Source of the DNA: Stagonosporopsis chrysanthemi
Lineage: Eukaryota > Ascomycota > Dothideomycetes > Pleosporales > Didymellaceae
DNA length: 64,000 bases
Assembly: GCA_022560025.1 (NCBI GenBank)
Contig: JAFISE010000056.1
Location: 62,001 to 126,000, forward strand
Direction: 5' to 3'
Both the position numbers and the translations under genes were made by a program. Of this stretch, positions 1 to 11,455 are shown piece after piece (within the stretch, counting starts at the first letter, position 1; every line of letters begins with the position of its first letter). The notes under the pieces were generated by a model that had not been told where the DNA came from, searched no databases, and worked only from the letters and a program-made list of their open reading frames with translations.

Positions 1-1036
1 GTTCCATGGTAGCTTCGTCGGAGGAGCCAGCCCTGCTAAATGTGTGCAAAGAGCTGACCATGGCAGAGTATTTGTCAATTATATACTTGTGGGCGATCGT
101 AACGATCTTCTTAGGAATCTCGGCACTGTTACTGGATGACGCGATGTGGGGCAACTTCAAGCAAGTAGCCGAATACAACACGACATCAAAGCACCGCTAC
201 AGTGCCAGGGCCCGGGCAGATAGTTGGCTTCAACTACGAAATTCGTGCCAGGGTGTTGTACTCTAAGCTAAGCACGACAGCGTGATCGATGTTACTCAGT
301 GGGCTACGATGCTGATGTTGGAGAGTTCCTCGATCAAGAAAAGATCCTGTCCTAGACATGTCAAGTCTCTGCGAAACATGGTTCTGTGCTGCTTCATCCT
401 CCGCAGCGACTAGTATTATAGATCTACATTATCGATCGTCTAGAGGAGGGCTTCCTCACGTCAACTGGTTAGGCAGCCGTGCATGGTGGAAGCATTGAAC
501 TAAGGGCACAAGGACAGGAAATCCTGAGCTCGCTGGGCGACGCCTTGCACTGCGGCCTCATGGTCCTCACTAATTCTGACCCAAGGACGATGCTTTGCTT
601 GGACATGGAGGAGAAGATGAGCGTGAGCACCGCCAATCGAGCGAGCGATAGACTGCGCTTCCATCTTGCCAGACTGGAGCAGTGGTTGGAAGCGTACATG
701 TGTGTGAAGAGCCTCTCACCCCCGAGCTTGATGTTACTAGCAGAGGTAGAACATCATGAGAGGGTGTATGGTGTAGACTCGCTGGACGAACACCAAGCAT
801 TGAAACAGTGTATGGAGGTGAGGAGGGAGACGCAGGTTGGCAGCAATAGTGGGCTGCCGGCTGTCGAGCGAGGAGAGGGACGGGCAGCGTTGTCAGGAGA
901 TTGAATTTGACGGTCTATGAGCTGGTAGCATTATGAATTCTATTCATCATCTAGGGAAAACTACCATGAGCCCCAGTCTCAAACGCCAGAAGACCCAACA
1001 CGTCCCCAAGACATCCCTGCAGCCCTTGAGCTCTGT
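1..1036. other. Unresolved left edge with two weak open frames
   Basis: This stretch has normal base composition, but I could not assign a gene. An ATG-initiated frame of 86 codons (6-266, +) contains one hydrophobic stretch, and a frame at 473-904 (+) is open for about 140 codons directly after a plausible 3' splice site (TTAG at 469-472). Neither matches a family I recognise. The second could be the last exon of a gene whose other exons I cannot join. Confidence 0.3.
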
Positions 1037-1525
1037 TCAATGAGCCTTGCCTGTGACAGGGCACACAGCATCCTTAGACGCACCCTCAACGCTGGGATGA
1101 GTGACGACTTTATTCTTGTGATGGCCGACCGTCGCCTTGGTGACCGGGCAGACCTCGTCCGGTCCAGCCTTGAGCATATCGGGATGGTCGGGCGGGAGCA
1201 CTGTGGTGGCGGTGCCCACAACGGGACAGAGAGCGTCGTCGAGCTCCTGCGCCTTGGGCTGCTTCACGGCGGTTTTGAGAGCGGGACAGGCGGTGGCTTC
1301 GGTGCTGTCGAGGCCGGGGATCTTGGGGTGCTTATCGAGGTTGTGGTGGTGGTCGGTGGTTGCGCCAACGACAGGGCACTATTTCCGTTAGCATGCAGTC
1401 CTGCAGTATGTCATGGGCCCGGGGGGTATGAGGCATACTGTCTGGCCGTCTACGTTGAGGTCGACCTCTGGGTGGTTAGGTGGGAGGACGCTGTTGGTCG
1501 TTCCGATGACGGGGCAGGTAGCCAT
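1037..1525 (-). CDS. Small protein of duplicated Cys-Pro motif modules
   Basis: Two exons (1525-1439 and 1378-1037) code for 142 residues. The 60-bp intron (1379-1438) has a GTATGC donor, a GCTAAC branch point and a TAG acceptor. The start is the first ATG of the frame. The protein has six Cys-Pro dipeptides at residues 4, 30, 60, 80, 106 and 135, five of them CPV. Spacings of 26, 30, 20, 26 and 29 show two copies of one module: CPV-x-GT, then VLPP-x-HP, then a second CPV with HH-x-N and HP, then a third CP. There is no signal peptide or membrane segment. CPV dipeptides are the core of heme-regulatory motifs, so heme, metal or redox binding is possible, but this is inference from the motif alone. 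I do not recognise a named family. Confidence 0.8.
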
Positions 1526-2112
1526 GGCGGTGCGGAATAAACGTCGGTGGTTATGGCTAGAATGGTGGTATGTGTCGTGTGGAGCACTGCTTAGGACTGG
1601 CTGCGTGTCTCTTTGGCGAGTGGTGGGTGTGGAAGGTTTTGCACAGGAAGTGGAGTGCGCTCCTCTTGACAGATCCGACTCAAGCTACCCCAGGTTTGCC
1701 AGGGCCTATGAATGTTTAGCAACAAGTAGCGTGACGTAGACCGACACCCTGTTTGAGCTTTGCAGGCAGCATCATGCTGCTTTGTGACAGAGCGCAAACA
1801 CAGTCTGCTGTCAACTAGCGCTTGGGATGAAGCTGGCCCATCACACAGGCATCGAAGCGCTCAGCGACTAAGTCCAAGAAACACGACCTGTTCTCTGTTC
1901 TCGAGGCGGCGCTGTGCAACTGCAATGAGCTGCGACGAATGCGGTGTACGACGCGGGCATAGTAAATGCTATCAGAATACGGCTTAGGGCGGGGCATAAT
2001 CAGCTATGACTGTATTTTTATTGGCTCAACGCCAGATGGGCTCTTTCGCACCACGTGTAAACCAAGAGTTATCAATACCCTTGCTGGAGATACAGTTCTG
2101 CCGGAGTCCCGC
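1526..2112. other. Intergenic, no supported gene
   Basis: The stretch lies between the start of the CP-motif gene and the 3' end of the carboxypeptidase pseudogene. Short frames here (for example 1591-1797, -) show no family motif. I see no repeat or RNA gene. Confidence 0.4.
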
Positions 2113-3771
2113 CTACAATACCCGAAAGATGGGATACTCATCACCGGTTTCGAGCGGTATCTGGTTGTAGTAGGCCAGACTCGCCTCGTTCTCCGGCTCC
2201 AGCTGCACGAAAGCATATGCAGCATTCTTCTGCTTGGTATCCATATAATAACCACCAGCCGGGATAGTGACACGTCGCGTCGTCGAGTTGGTAACGACTG
2301 TAGTGCTGGCAATACCCTCGAACTTCGTCCTCGCCACCGTTGCGTTTTGGGCAACGAGTGCTTCAACAGTGTTCACGTAAGGCTCCTGAAGCACGTCGAC
2401 CTTTACACCCAGAATGCGAAGCCTCTCTGCGACATCACCCCAGGCGCGAGAAAAGACATAAGCCTTGGGACGCGCGCGTGTAACAACCACAACAGCTGGA
2501 TCTTCGTTTTGTGAGATCACTGAAACGTTGACGAGGCTTCCATTAGCAATACTGATGAACTGCACCGTCTTGTTAACAAGTTGGTAGTCTTGGACAACCA
2601 CGATATCGTCCTTGCTCTCCACAAACCTCTGCCTACCGCTGTCTATGACATTGTAGACAGAATCGAATCCATCGACGGCCTTGTTGATGATCGTTTCCAG
2701 AGTGATTAGATGCGACGCTACGCGGCGCTGGAAGTTGCTGATCTGCAAGCCGAATACCTCGCGTCTCTACAAGGAAGGTCAATGCCTGATAGTTTCCAGG
2801 GCCTTTATGGTTCGCCTGTGCGTGTGCATCGGGCTCCTGGATTGTGATCGTGCCGTTGGTGACACTTGTAGTAAAGTATGCCTCCGTCCGCAAGCCCTTC
2901 GCTTGAGTAGTAGCAAAGACATCAGCGACAAACTCCTCGTTCAGGCGTCGGATGCCCGCATCAACGTTGAGGCCTTTGTTGCCTGAGACGAGGAGGTCTT
3001 GTAACCGAATATATTGCTGCGCGACTGCGCTGACTCCTGTGTATTCATGATCATCGATAAAGATATGTGGATCGAAGTCGGATTGCAGTTGTCGAATCCG
3101 TCGTGTCTGCTCACGCACCAAGACCGAATGATCTCGATTGGGATCGTAGTAGGACGCAAGCTGTCGTTGCAGGTACTCGACACCGTCCACGTTATAGCGC
3201 GGGAGAATGAGCAAGTCCACTTTTTCGAGGACCTAAGAAGTCCACTGAGTCTCAGCTGCAAGCTTCCACAGTAATGCTAAAACACCTTCATCGCCGGCTG
3301 GTTCATTGCTGTGTTGGCCGCCCTGGATGAAGATACGCAACTTTGTGCCATTTGAGTTGCCATTGGAGATGGTGACATATGGAATCTTGCGGGCCTCCTC
3401 AGACTCGAGCTGGTTATGGTACTTGATCCGTGATGTGCAATTCGATAAGCGGGCAATGAAGCTCTCTTATTACTAGTCAGTGAACTAGTGTGCACCGTCA
3501 TTACCTAACTAACCTAGACTGAATTGCGAAGTAGGTCCCGATGTTCCATTGCGAAGGTCGCAGGCACATTCCCCGGACTTGTGAAGGCTGGAGAAAGTAA
3601 CTCGATGTTTTCGACCGACGGGAAGTGTTGCGCCACCTGAGGGGCATCGATAACGACAGGGCTTTGATTGCTTGCATATTTATCGGCTGCAACAACACAC
3701 GCTCCAGATGCAAGCAATCCAGCTGTGAACTGGATAAAAACAATCACCATTACAAACAAGTTGAGTAACAA
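2113..3771 (-). pseudogene. Broken secreted zinc carboxypeptidase, M14 family
   Basis: Exon 1 (3771-3520) codes an N-terminal hydrophobic secretion signal. A likely intron (3464-3519, weak GTCTAG donor) leads to a long second exon. The frame shows M14 hallmarks in order: a zinc-binding HSNE inside GGQHSNEPAG, LPRYNVDG, DDHEYTG with the next zinc histidine, and FLVETRG with the catalytic glutamate. About 530 residues would be expected in total, and the C-terminus (ending near GDEYPIFRV) is present. Two lesions interrupt it: an in-frame TAG at 3233-3235 just before VLEKVDLL, and a one-base shift near 2733-2738 between LADQ and FQRRVAS. Homology continues on both sides of each lesion, with no residues missing that an intron would explain. 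M14 enzymes remove C-terminal residues from peptides, here outside the cell. Two independent lesions make a decayed gene more likely than sequencing error. Confidence 0.82.
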
Positions 3772-4731
3772 TAGTATTCTATTGTGCTGGCCTTGTTTGG
3801 CCTATCTATATGTGCAAGGCCAGACGTGATTGATAGCGCCTATGACGTGCGAGCGGCGAGAAATCTGTAGGCGTTCTTGGCGGCGTCTGCTCCAATGCAT
3901 ATCTATAATCTGCAAACAGGCAGTTCAGATCAAGTTGCCTATTCAGGTTCTGCTGCAGCGGCTGCGTCAACTTAGTATCTAGGTACACAGTCGCGCATAT
4001 AGGCCAGTAAATAGGTTTAGAGTACCTTACTGAAAAAGTAAAATAAAAAAGATAAGAGTAGTTGAGAGAAAAACAAACCTTTAGTGACTTATTGTATCTG
4101 TAGTCAGGTTAGACACTCTGCTGGAGATTACCAAAGCAAGAACAAGGTAATGTAGCAACTTAATATACTTACTAGCAACAGGGCTTAAAGTAGTAAGAAT
4201 TTTGGCAGCGACAGATTGTGAAAGTCCGATGTTACCTATCCCCTCGGCAGCCAGGCCAAGTGCCAGTTGGAATGCAGGAACAACCTGTCTTATCGGCGAA
4301 ACGCAAGTGGTATGTCAAAGGCGAGGATGTACTCGTGGTTCATTATGGGGCTGCAGTCTCAGCCATCTACATAGGGGGACGAAAGATGCGTTTTTTCGGA
4401 TAAGTCTGCAAAAGAAGTGACATACTGTGCTTGAATAAGCAATCTCAAGCCTGTTACATTGTTTTTCCACCTTGTAATTTACGACAAGTGCGTTTATCTG
4501 GATATGTATCAGAACGAAGCATAGCAGGTTACGGTATTCATAGCAGCTGCGTATGCCAAGGATCTTTCTTGTCGCATTGCTACGAGTCTTTACTATGTAT
4601 AGTAGGTTTTGTAGTAAACCGATCTGAAATCGCAATCTATCCTCTGTTCATTCTTGAATTCTCAACTAGTGTAACAGAAGATCAATAAGCACCAGAATAA
4701 AGTAGGGGCGCTATGGCTTTTTCCCAAAGCA
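3772..4731. other. Intergenic, no supported gene
   Basis: About 960 bp upstream of the carboxypeptidase pseudogene and downstream of the dehydrogenase. Overlapping short frames at 4202-4688 on both strands carry no recognisable motif. No repeat was seen. Confidence 0.4.
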
Positions 4732-5984
4732 CTAAGGGGTAGACACAACATCGTCGAGGATTGGGAACCCCTCGTCGTTGAAATAAACCGAGTGCCCGGT
4801 GCGATAAGAATGCTGAAGAGCCGTGCAAATCTTACCTGCCTCAAAAGCATCCTCTGCAAGGCAGGTTAAAGGCTTCTCAAAGAGTACCGCATTGGTAAAT
4901 TCCGTGATATCTGCCAGAAAGGTCTCAGGGAACAGCTGAAACGCATCAGGCACGGTCTGCTTGCGAACGCCATACTTGTCCCGGATCTCGACATTGCTAG
5001 CAGCGTTGACGATACCATGCCCTTTCGTACCGCACACGCGCGTTGAGTCTTCGAACCCGTTCGTGGTCGTCCTGGCAAGGTGCGTCGTCCAGACTTTTCC
5101 ATTGGCGAACTCGACGAAGCCCCAAGCATTGTCGGCGTCTCCGAACGCGGCAAGATCAGCATATACAGCTCGCTGGCCAATAGCTGTTACTCTTTTGACC
5201 TGCTTCTTCGGATTTGTGAGGCCGGATTTTACATCCAAAAGATACCGTCCAGTATCAATCTGCGTCAAACTTAGCTTTGATCATCTGGACCAAGAAGACG
5301 ACTCACGTGATGGATACCCATGTCGAGGAAGATGCCGCCCGAATGTGCTGCAAATGCCACAAAATGACCTAAAAGAGTGAGCATTGGCACAGAGTAATTG
5401 ACGCACGTGCGTTCGCTCACCCGCAGGATCTTGTACGTCGCTCATCCATGTCTCAACCGCGTGAATTTCACCGAGCTCGCCGCTGTCAATCAGAGCCTTG
5501 GCCTCACGATAAGACCTATCATCTGAGGAAAAGTAAGCTATGTTCCCGTGCTTATAGCAGGGCTCGCTTGGCAAGCTGAATACTTACAGCGGCGTGTGAA
5601 CGGGACGAGGAACTTGAGATCAGGTCGAGATTGAGCCTTTTCGATCACGGTTGCAGTGGTGACGACATCCACAGAGATAGGCTTCTCGCACATAACGTGT
5701 AGTCCCAGGTCGAGAGCTTGTACAATTAATGGAGCATGGGTCGCTGTCGCTGTGCAGATCAAAACAGCTTGTGCTCCGCTGTTCTTGAGACAGTCTTCCG
5801 GATCTGTGTAGTGCTTGACGGTTGCCGGCAGGTTTTGTGCAGCCCAAGCGTCGGTCCCAGGCTTGGTGTCGCAGACAGCGACCAACTCGACAAAGGGCTG
5901 CTCGTAGGCTAAGATGCGTGCGCGAATAACACCCAATCTACCCAAACCAAACAGAGCGAATCTGAGACGAGGGACGGAAGCCAT
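4732..5984 (-). CDS. Gfo/Idh/MocA-family NAD(P)-dependent oxidoreductase
   Basis: Four exons (5984-5588, 5522-5421, 5368-5307, 5259-4732) give 362 residues, normal for the family. Introns are 65, 52 and 47 bp with good GT-AG ends. The N-terminal Rossmann fold has the dinucleotide motif FGLGRLG near residue 13 and the CEKPIS motif of the cofactor/active-site loop. The C-terminal domain has AHSGGIFLDMGIHHID, where the conserved lysine/histidine neighbourhood of inositol dehydrogenases is recognisable. At the first junction the CTCAG acceptor gives RRYDRSYREA, which fits the family better than an upstream option. Members oxidise sugars or polyols such as myo-inositol. The exact substrate cannot be read. 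The gene is divergent from a Zn2Cys6 regulator and lies 3.8 kb from a sugar transporter, which suggests a catabolic cluster. Confidence 0.9.
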
Positions 5985-6523
5985 TGTGATAATTTCTGCG
6001 GCAAGCGTACCGCGGTGGTGGAGATGAGGGGATCTGCGGTATGGGAGGCCGTCAAAAGGAAGCAGAAGGATATGATAAACCTGCTCGAATGGAGAGAGAA
6101 AGAATTAACGAGTAGATCAAGCGGAATCTTCTCAAAAATCTCCCCTTGCCACAGACTTATAAGCTCCGTCTATCTAAGACGCTCCTTCTCCAACCTGACA
6201 TATTCGGCGCGAGACAATACAGTTCGGCGAGTCGCTCCTGGTTTGAAAGCCAGTGCGAAAATCGGCGGCGCATGCGCAACACATTGGAGAGAGTGTCATC
6301 GGGAGCGTGACCAATTCCAAAATTCTGGCGGGTCATGCTCGAACGGGGCTCCAGTTGTGGGGTCTCCAGGAAATCCGTGCTCGGTGTGGGGAAGCGCTAC
6401 CTCTAATTTGGCTATTTTCGCCGATGAACGACAAGCCGGCGACTTCTCCCACAAGCAACTATACTCTCCGTTCACCACCACCGGTCCTCAAACACCTCAT
6501 TCCTGAGCGCTCACTTGCGTATC
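5985..6523. promoter_or_regulatory. Shared upstream region, dehydrogenase / Zn2Cys6 regulator
   Basis: The two start codons are separated by 539 bp and point away from each other, so one region must serve both genes. A TATAAG lies near 6160. No operator palindrome was clear enough to name. Confidence 0.5.
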
Positions 6524-8667
6524 ATGCCCCCGCAACGCCGGCCGAGGACTATACCATGCGAGCAATGCAAGCGTTAGTGGAGACTTGGCGAGTCCTGTGA
6601 ATTCAACAAGCTGACAATGATCACGTGAAAGTAAAACATCTCAAATGTACGTCTCGTGTCGCACCTAACATGCATTATTGTTGCATCGTGTCTAATACGA
6701 TCCACTGGTTTGCTAGGCGACGGTGAATGTCCTTGCGCATGCTGCCAGAAAGCGGGTGTCGAGTGCAAGCCTGGCAACCGATCTCTACGTCTTAGGGCAT
6801 ATACGGGACCGAAAAAGAGGGCTGGGCCAGGAACACGTCCTCTGCCTTCGCCTAGCTATAATCGTGAGGTTTTCCCCGCGTTCACTAGCCCTAGGCTAGA
6901 TTCAGACTCTGTGCCACCCCTTGCGTATTGTTCGCCGCCCCACTCAGGCAGTCGGCGAGGGACAAACGAGTTGCTACCAGCAGGCATAAGTCCGATTCCG
7001 ACATCCTTCTCGGGAGACTCGCCACTGTCTCATTCCCAGTCAACAGGCGGCAGAGAGCGGGATTTGGTTCTAAGAAATACGGTCCAAGACTGCCTACCAT
7101 ACAATGGAGGACAGTCCGCCTTGCATGACGAACGCTCAAATAGTCTTGGGCCATCTCCAGGTATACCCAGCCTTTCCGAAGATGTGGACAGAGGGGAAGT
7201 CATCGCAGCCGACCTGAGGCAAGCGTTACATCCATCCTGGAGTTTCGAGGACATGCCCAATTCCGCTACAGCGCTTGGGCCGCTGAGTCCACAAGAAGCG
7301 TGCCTTGTCCGTTGTTTCTCACAGAAGCTGGCCACAACAGTAAGTGGCTAACCTCGTGCAGCGATTCTAGACATCTCTGTCTGACTGTTGCTATGTAGTT
7401 TGATACCACAGATAGGACGGGTCATTTCGCTACACATCTTCCTTTGCGAGCTCTAAAAAACTCTTTGGTTCTTAACGCCATTTGCGGATTTTCCGCTCAG
7501 TACCTACTACGCCTGGGCACGAAGTCATCTTCGCCAGGTATCATTGAGTACCAAGGGACATTGCTCCCACATCTTACTGAGGAGTCAGTGATACAATATC
7601 AGAGCACTTGCATCAATCTTCTCATAGATGCTTCTGCAAGCCCGGCAAGACACGCAGATGGCGACATACTGTCAGCAATTACCATCCTCCGGTTTCACGA
7701 ACAAAATGATGGTGAGAGCATGCACCCCAACCCTATTTTGTTCCATCTACCTGCCTTTCTCGACTCTTCCACACAAGCTAACTCGAGGTGTCTAGTTTTA
7801 ATGACTGGAGCGGACTTCGAGGTCTTCCAGCGAGCGGTGCAACATAACTTTGAGACGCAGTTCGCCCAAGGCCGTGGGCTGGGACAGGTCCTGCCCAGCC
7901 TCTTCAACCCTCTTCCTATCTCTCAACCAAGCCATCTATCGGCGAACATTGCTGCGTTTCTAGTAGCCCTGAGGATGGAAATTTGGGCTGTACTGTTGTA
8001 TCAGCGTCCCATGAGATTGCCAATCCCACCGTTCAAGGACTGCCGACGCGTGAACGATAGCGAGATTGACGACGACTATTTGTGGACCAGAAGAGTCCTC
8101 GTGTGGTGCGCACACGTGCTAAAGCTCCATTTCGGTAGCGATGGGGTTGAGGTGAGCGATGAGGGGTACGCCAGCGCATCGGAGCTGTGGGGCGCGCTCA
8201 AGGCCTTCGAATTCGATTGGGATACGCGACCCCCTCCCTGCTTCCAGCCCCTCTATTTCAGGGGAAATGCCCCAGAACAGGGGCGTTTTCTACCCGAGAT
8301 GTGGTTGGCCAATCCGTGCCAAGTCATGGCTCTCCAGCACATTGAGTTCGGGCGGATGATGCTAGCTAGCCACGAGGCACAGCTGCAAAACCGAAGGCTA
8401 GGGGGTGGTGAGCTCGCGACTCAGGCGTCTGAGGCACTCTTTTTGCATTCGATGAGAACTATCTGCGGACTTGCAGCATGTCACTCGGACCGGCATGAGG
8501 CCCTCACAGGCGCTGCTGTGGCGATTTCCATGTGCGGCAAGCACGTACGCGACTCTGAGGAGCGAGCAGCCTTGATGTCCATCCTCAACAAGCTTAGAAA
8601 CGATTTCAATTGGAACATCAGTCACGCTGTGAATGCGCTTAGCAATGGAGCCGGGGATGCAACTTAA
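6524..8667 (+). CDS. Zn(II)2Cys6 transcription factor
   Basis: Five exons (6524-6572, 6632-6646, 6717-7339, 7399-7711, 7796-8667) give 623 residues. Exon 2 is a 15-nt microexon. With it the N-terminal cluster is C12-x2-C15-x6-C22-x5-C28-x2-C31-x6-C38, a perfect Zn2Cys6 domain; without it the third cysteine is lost and the frame meets a TAG at 6575. Introns 1-3 have GTTAGT, GTACGT and GTAAGT donors and CTGAC or CTAAC branch points. Intron 4 (7712-7795, 84 bp) has no in-frame stop, so retention would also be open. A basic and proline-rich linker follows the cluster. The C-terminal two thirds resembles the fungal-specific transcription factor domain (helical, with a hydrophobic SLVLNAICGFSA segment). 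The protein probably acts in the nucleus on the adjacent dehydrogenase and transporter genes; this role is inferred from position. Confidence 0.86.
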
Positions 8668-9751
8668 GGTAAGATACGTACCTAGTGTGGCACATGTGTC
8701 ACGAGAACACCGACTACCTCTTTCCGTACCATGCTTATGATGTGTTTTTCGCAGTGTCTATCTTGTCAATATACGGCCTATGCGGAGGTGGTGAGGGAGG
8801 TGAGAGGAACCATGCAAGATAGATCCGTTGAACTCTAGGGGACAGTGCCGTGTGCACTTCCTCTTGGCAAGGCTACTCTTGCTCACCCAGCGAGGAGTCA
8901 TGACTGAATCATGCCAGTCATCTACCCACGACGGTGTGTTCATACACTTCGCCCCGTCGTTGGCAAATGTTCCGTCAGGTTGCGAATTGGGTCAGAGTGT
9001 AGCAATCAATAAAGCGGCTGGGCTCAAACATGTACGTTGCTCTTGTCGCGCTCAAGTGAAGACGAAGCACAAACTTGAAGGAGTGGATATTGGTTCTGAG
9101 TCTCAATCACTGGCTTTCTTACGTGGCAGCTATGCCGAAACAATAGGCCCACACCGGATGTGTGGCCCGAACAAGTCCCAGAATCTGGACTGGAAACGGC
9201 TATCCTTCCTATCAGAGAGGACCTGGCTACATGTTGTATACATGATGGAATGATGTCAGAGACATCTGAATGACTATAATGTTCTGTACCTTCGATTCGT
9301 TCGGATTGTGACACACCTGATGCAACTGCTCATGCGTAAACAGCGTAAGTAGCGCAAGGTCGATCAAGTCGCCGAATATTTACGAATCAGAAGATTTTGG
9401 CCGGTGGCGCTAGGTTCCTCTGCGAAGACCAACCCCGAAGCGTTATGGTGCCGGAGACTGAGCATCACTGCGAGTGGGGTGTGGCCAACGCAATCCTCCA
9501 CGCAATAACGCGATGTCCGAGTCCGGTTCATGCGCGCCCTGGTCTTTACCCTGTAGAGACTATTCATACCCCGTGGGGTTGGCGATGCTAACCCTCGGAC
9601 ATTTTAGGCGCGTCCACGTCTCCGTCTCGAGGATTACCTATCGCGTTCTGATGTACCTATAAAGCTCCTTATCTGCCTCTGTAACCTTCTTCTCGTCGCC
9701 AACTCAATCCGGCAATCTCTTGTTTTTTTGTCCCTCATTCATCTCTCCAAT
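8668..9751. other. Intergenic / transporter upstream region
   Basis: About 1.1 kb between regulator and transporter. A 141-codon frame at 8828-9253 (+) has no motif and no splice context I trust. The last 100 bp are CT-rich, as in fungal promoters. Confidence 0.5.
9658..9663 (+). promoter_or_regulatory. TATA box of the sugar transporter
   Basis: TATAAA lies 89 bp before the transporter start codon and is followed by CT-rich DNA, the usual fungal core-promoter layout. Confidence 0.5.
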
Positions 9752-11455
9752 ATGGAAAAGAGCGTTCATGACTACGACGCGATGTCGAAAGCAGATGCCG
9801 ACGTGGCTAGGGTAGAGAACCTCGAGGAGAACACAATCGTAGATGTTGACGGCGCCGACATCGCATACGGGAAGAATGGTATTCCAGGACTTATTGGATC
9901 GCCTTACGTCTTTGGTGCAGCATGCCTGGCATCGTTGGGTGGTTTTTCTTTTGGCTACGACCAGGGTGTCATCTCCATTATCAACGTTATGCCACAGTTC
10001 CACGCAGTATTCCCTAGGACCGAGACTGCATTCGGCAAAAGTTTCATGACGGGCATGCTGGAACTCGGTGCCTTTATCGGATGCCTCTTTATGCCTGCGC
10101 TGGCGGATAGGATTTCCCGCAAGTATGCTTTGACCGTCGCGGTCGTGATTTTCAACATTGGTGCTATCATGCAGACGGCAGCTTCAAGTTACGGAGTGTT
10201 AGTCGCTGGAAGGACTATCGGTGGTATCGGGGTGGGAACACTCGCAATGGTATGTGTGCTCCCTGTTTTTCCACTACTGCAAACGCCCAAGCACTAATCT
10301 GGACACTTTCAAACACAGGGTGCACCGATCTACATTTCGGAACTATCCCCACCAAATCTCCGAGGAACACTGTTAGTGTTGGAATCCATCTGTATCGTGT
10401 CCGGCGTCGTCATATCCTTCTACACTACATATGGCACGCGCTTCATCGAGAGCGAGGCATCTTTTCGACTCCCCTTTGGCCTACAAATGGTCAGCGCTAC
10501 ATTCCTCGGAGTCGGACTCATCTTCTACCCGTTCTCTCCTCGATGGCTTGCCCTCGTCGGCCGAAAAGAGGAATGTCTACAAAGCCTGAGACGTCTCCGA
10601 GGACTACCAGAAACAGACTCACGCGTCCAGGCCGAATACAATGCTATCCTCACTGAGGTGGAGGTCGAAAGGTCGCTACAGGAGAAGCACCACCCAGGAA
10701 TATCTGGTTTCAGGCTAGAGGCGCTCGCCTGGTTGGACCTTTTCAAGAAGAAGACACGACGTCGCACATACGTGGCTGTGGGTGCCACCTTCTTCCAGCA
10801 ATTTTCTGGAATCAACGGCTTCATTTACTATGCCCCGACCCTGTTCGCCTCTCTTGGTCTGGACCCAGAGATGGCACTTAATATGTCTGGCGTCTTCAAC
10901 ATCCTGCAGTTAGTCGGTGTAGCTCTTTGCTTCGTCATCATCGACCATGTCGGACGCAGACCCTTGGCTATCTTTGGTGCTCTTGGCGGGGCAATCACCT
11001 GGGGTATCATGGCGGTGTTGACTGGAATCTACTCGGATGACTGGTCGCGTAACACCTCAGCGGGATGGGCAGCCGTAGCCATGGCATTCATCTTTATTCT
11101 GGTCTTTGGAATGTCTTACTCCTGTCTTGGTTGGGTCTTGCCAGCGGAGGTTTATACGGGCAGTTCCCGTGCTAAGGGTGTTTCTCTCGCCGTGTGTGTA
11201 AACTGGATCTGTAACTTTATTGTTGGGGTTGCCACTCCACCCATGCTCGAGGGCATCGGCTTTGGCATGTATGTTTTCTATGGCTCTTTCTGCCTTCTGG
11301 GATCCATATGGGCATACTTTCTGGTTCCTGAGACCATGGGCAAAACTTTGGAGCAGATGGACTTTGTCTTTGGGGACAACGCTGCCCAGGAAGAAAGGGA
11401 GATCCTCGAGTCCCGTGTACGCCGAGGAGTCGTAGCTGATCACGGAGTAGTGTAA
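9752..11455 (+). CDS. MFS sugar transporter
   Basis: Two exons (9752-10249, 10319-11455) give 544 residues. The 69-bp intron has a GTATGT donor, a CTAAT branch point and a CAG acceptor. Sugar-porter signatures are all present: FGYDQGVIS in the first membrane helix, DRISRKYAL in loop 2-3, GRTIGGIGVG in helix 4, ELSPPNLRG, QQFSGINGFIYYAP in helix 7, DHVGRRPL in loop 8-9 and PETMGKTLEQMD after helix 12. Twelve membrane helices with a central cytoplasmic loop are expected. The start is the ATG preceding EKSVHDYDA; a longer frame has no ATG upstream. The protein imports a hexose, quinate-like or polyol substrate across the plasma membrane; specificity cannot be told. Its position beside the dehydrogenase and regulator suggests it feeds that pathway. 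Confidence 0.93.

Noticed and set aside
1040..1540. 166-codon plus-strand frame
   Set aside because: It is the reverse of the spliced CP-motif gene, whose frame has internal repeats and good splice signals.
5523..5587. Alternative acceptor of the first dehydrogenase intron (CATAG at about 5,539)
   Set aside because: It would insert YFSSD-type residues into a conserved RRYDRSYRE segment; the CTCAG acceptor fits the family.
6575..6577. In-frame TAG after the second cysteine of the regulator, suggesting a pseudogene
   Set aside because: It lies inside an intron (6573-6631) once the 15-nt microexon is used, and the zinc cluster is then perfect.
8828..9253. 141-codon plus-strand frame between regulator and transporter
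   Set aside because: No motif, no splice support, and position inside a promoter-like region.
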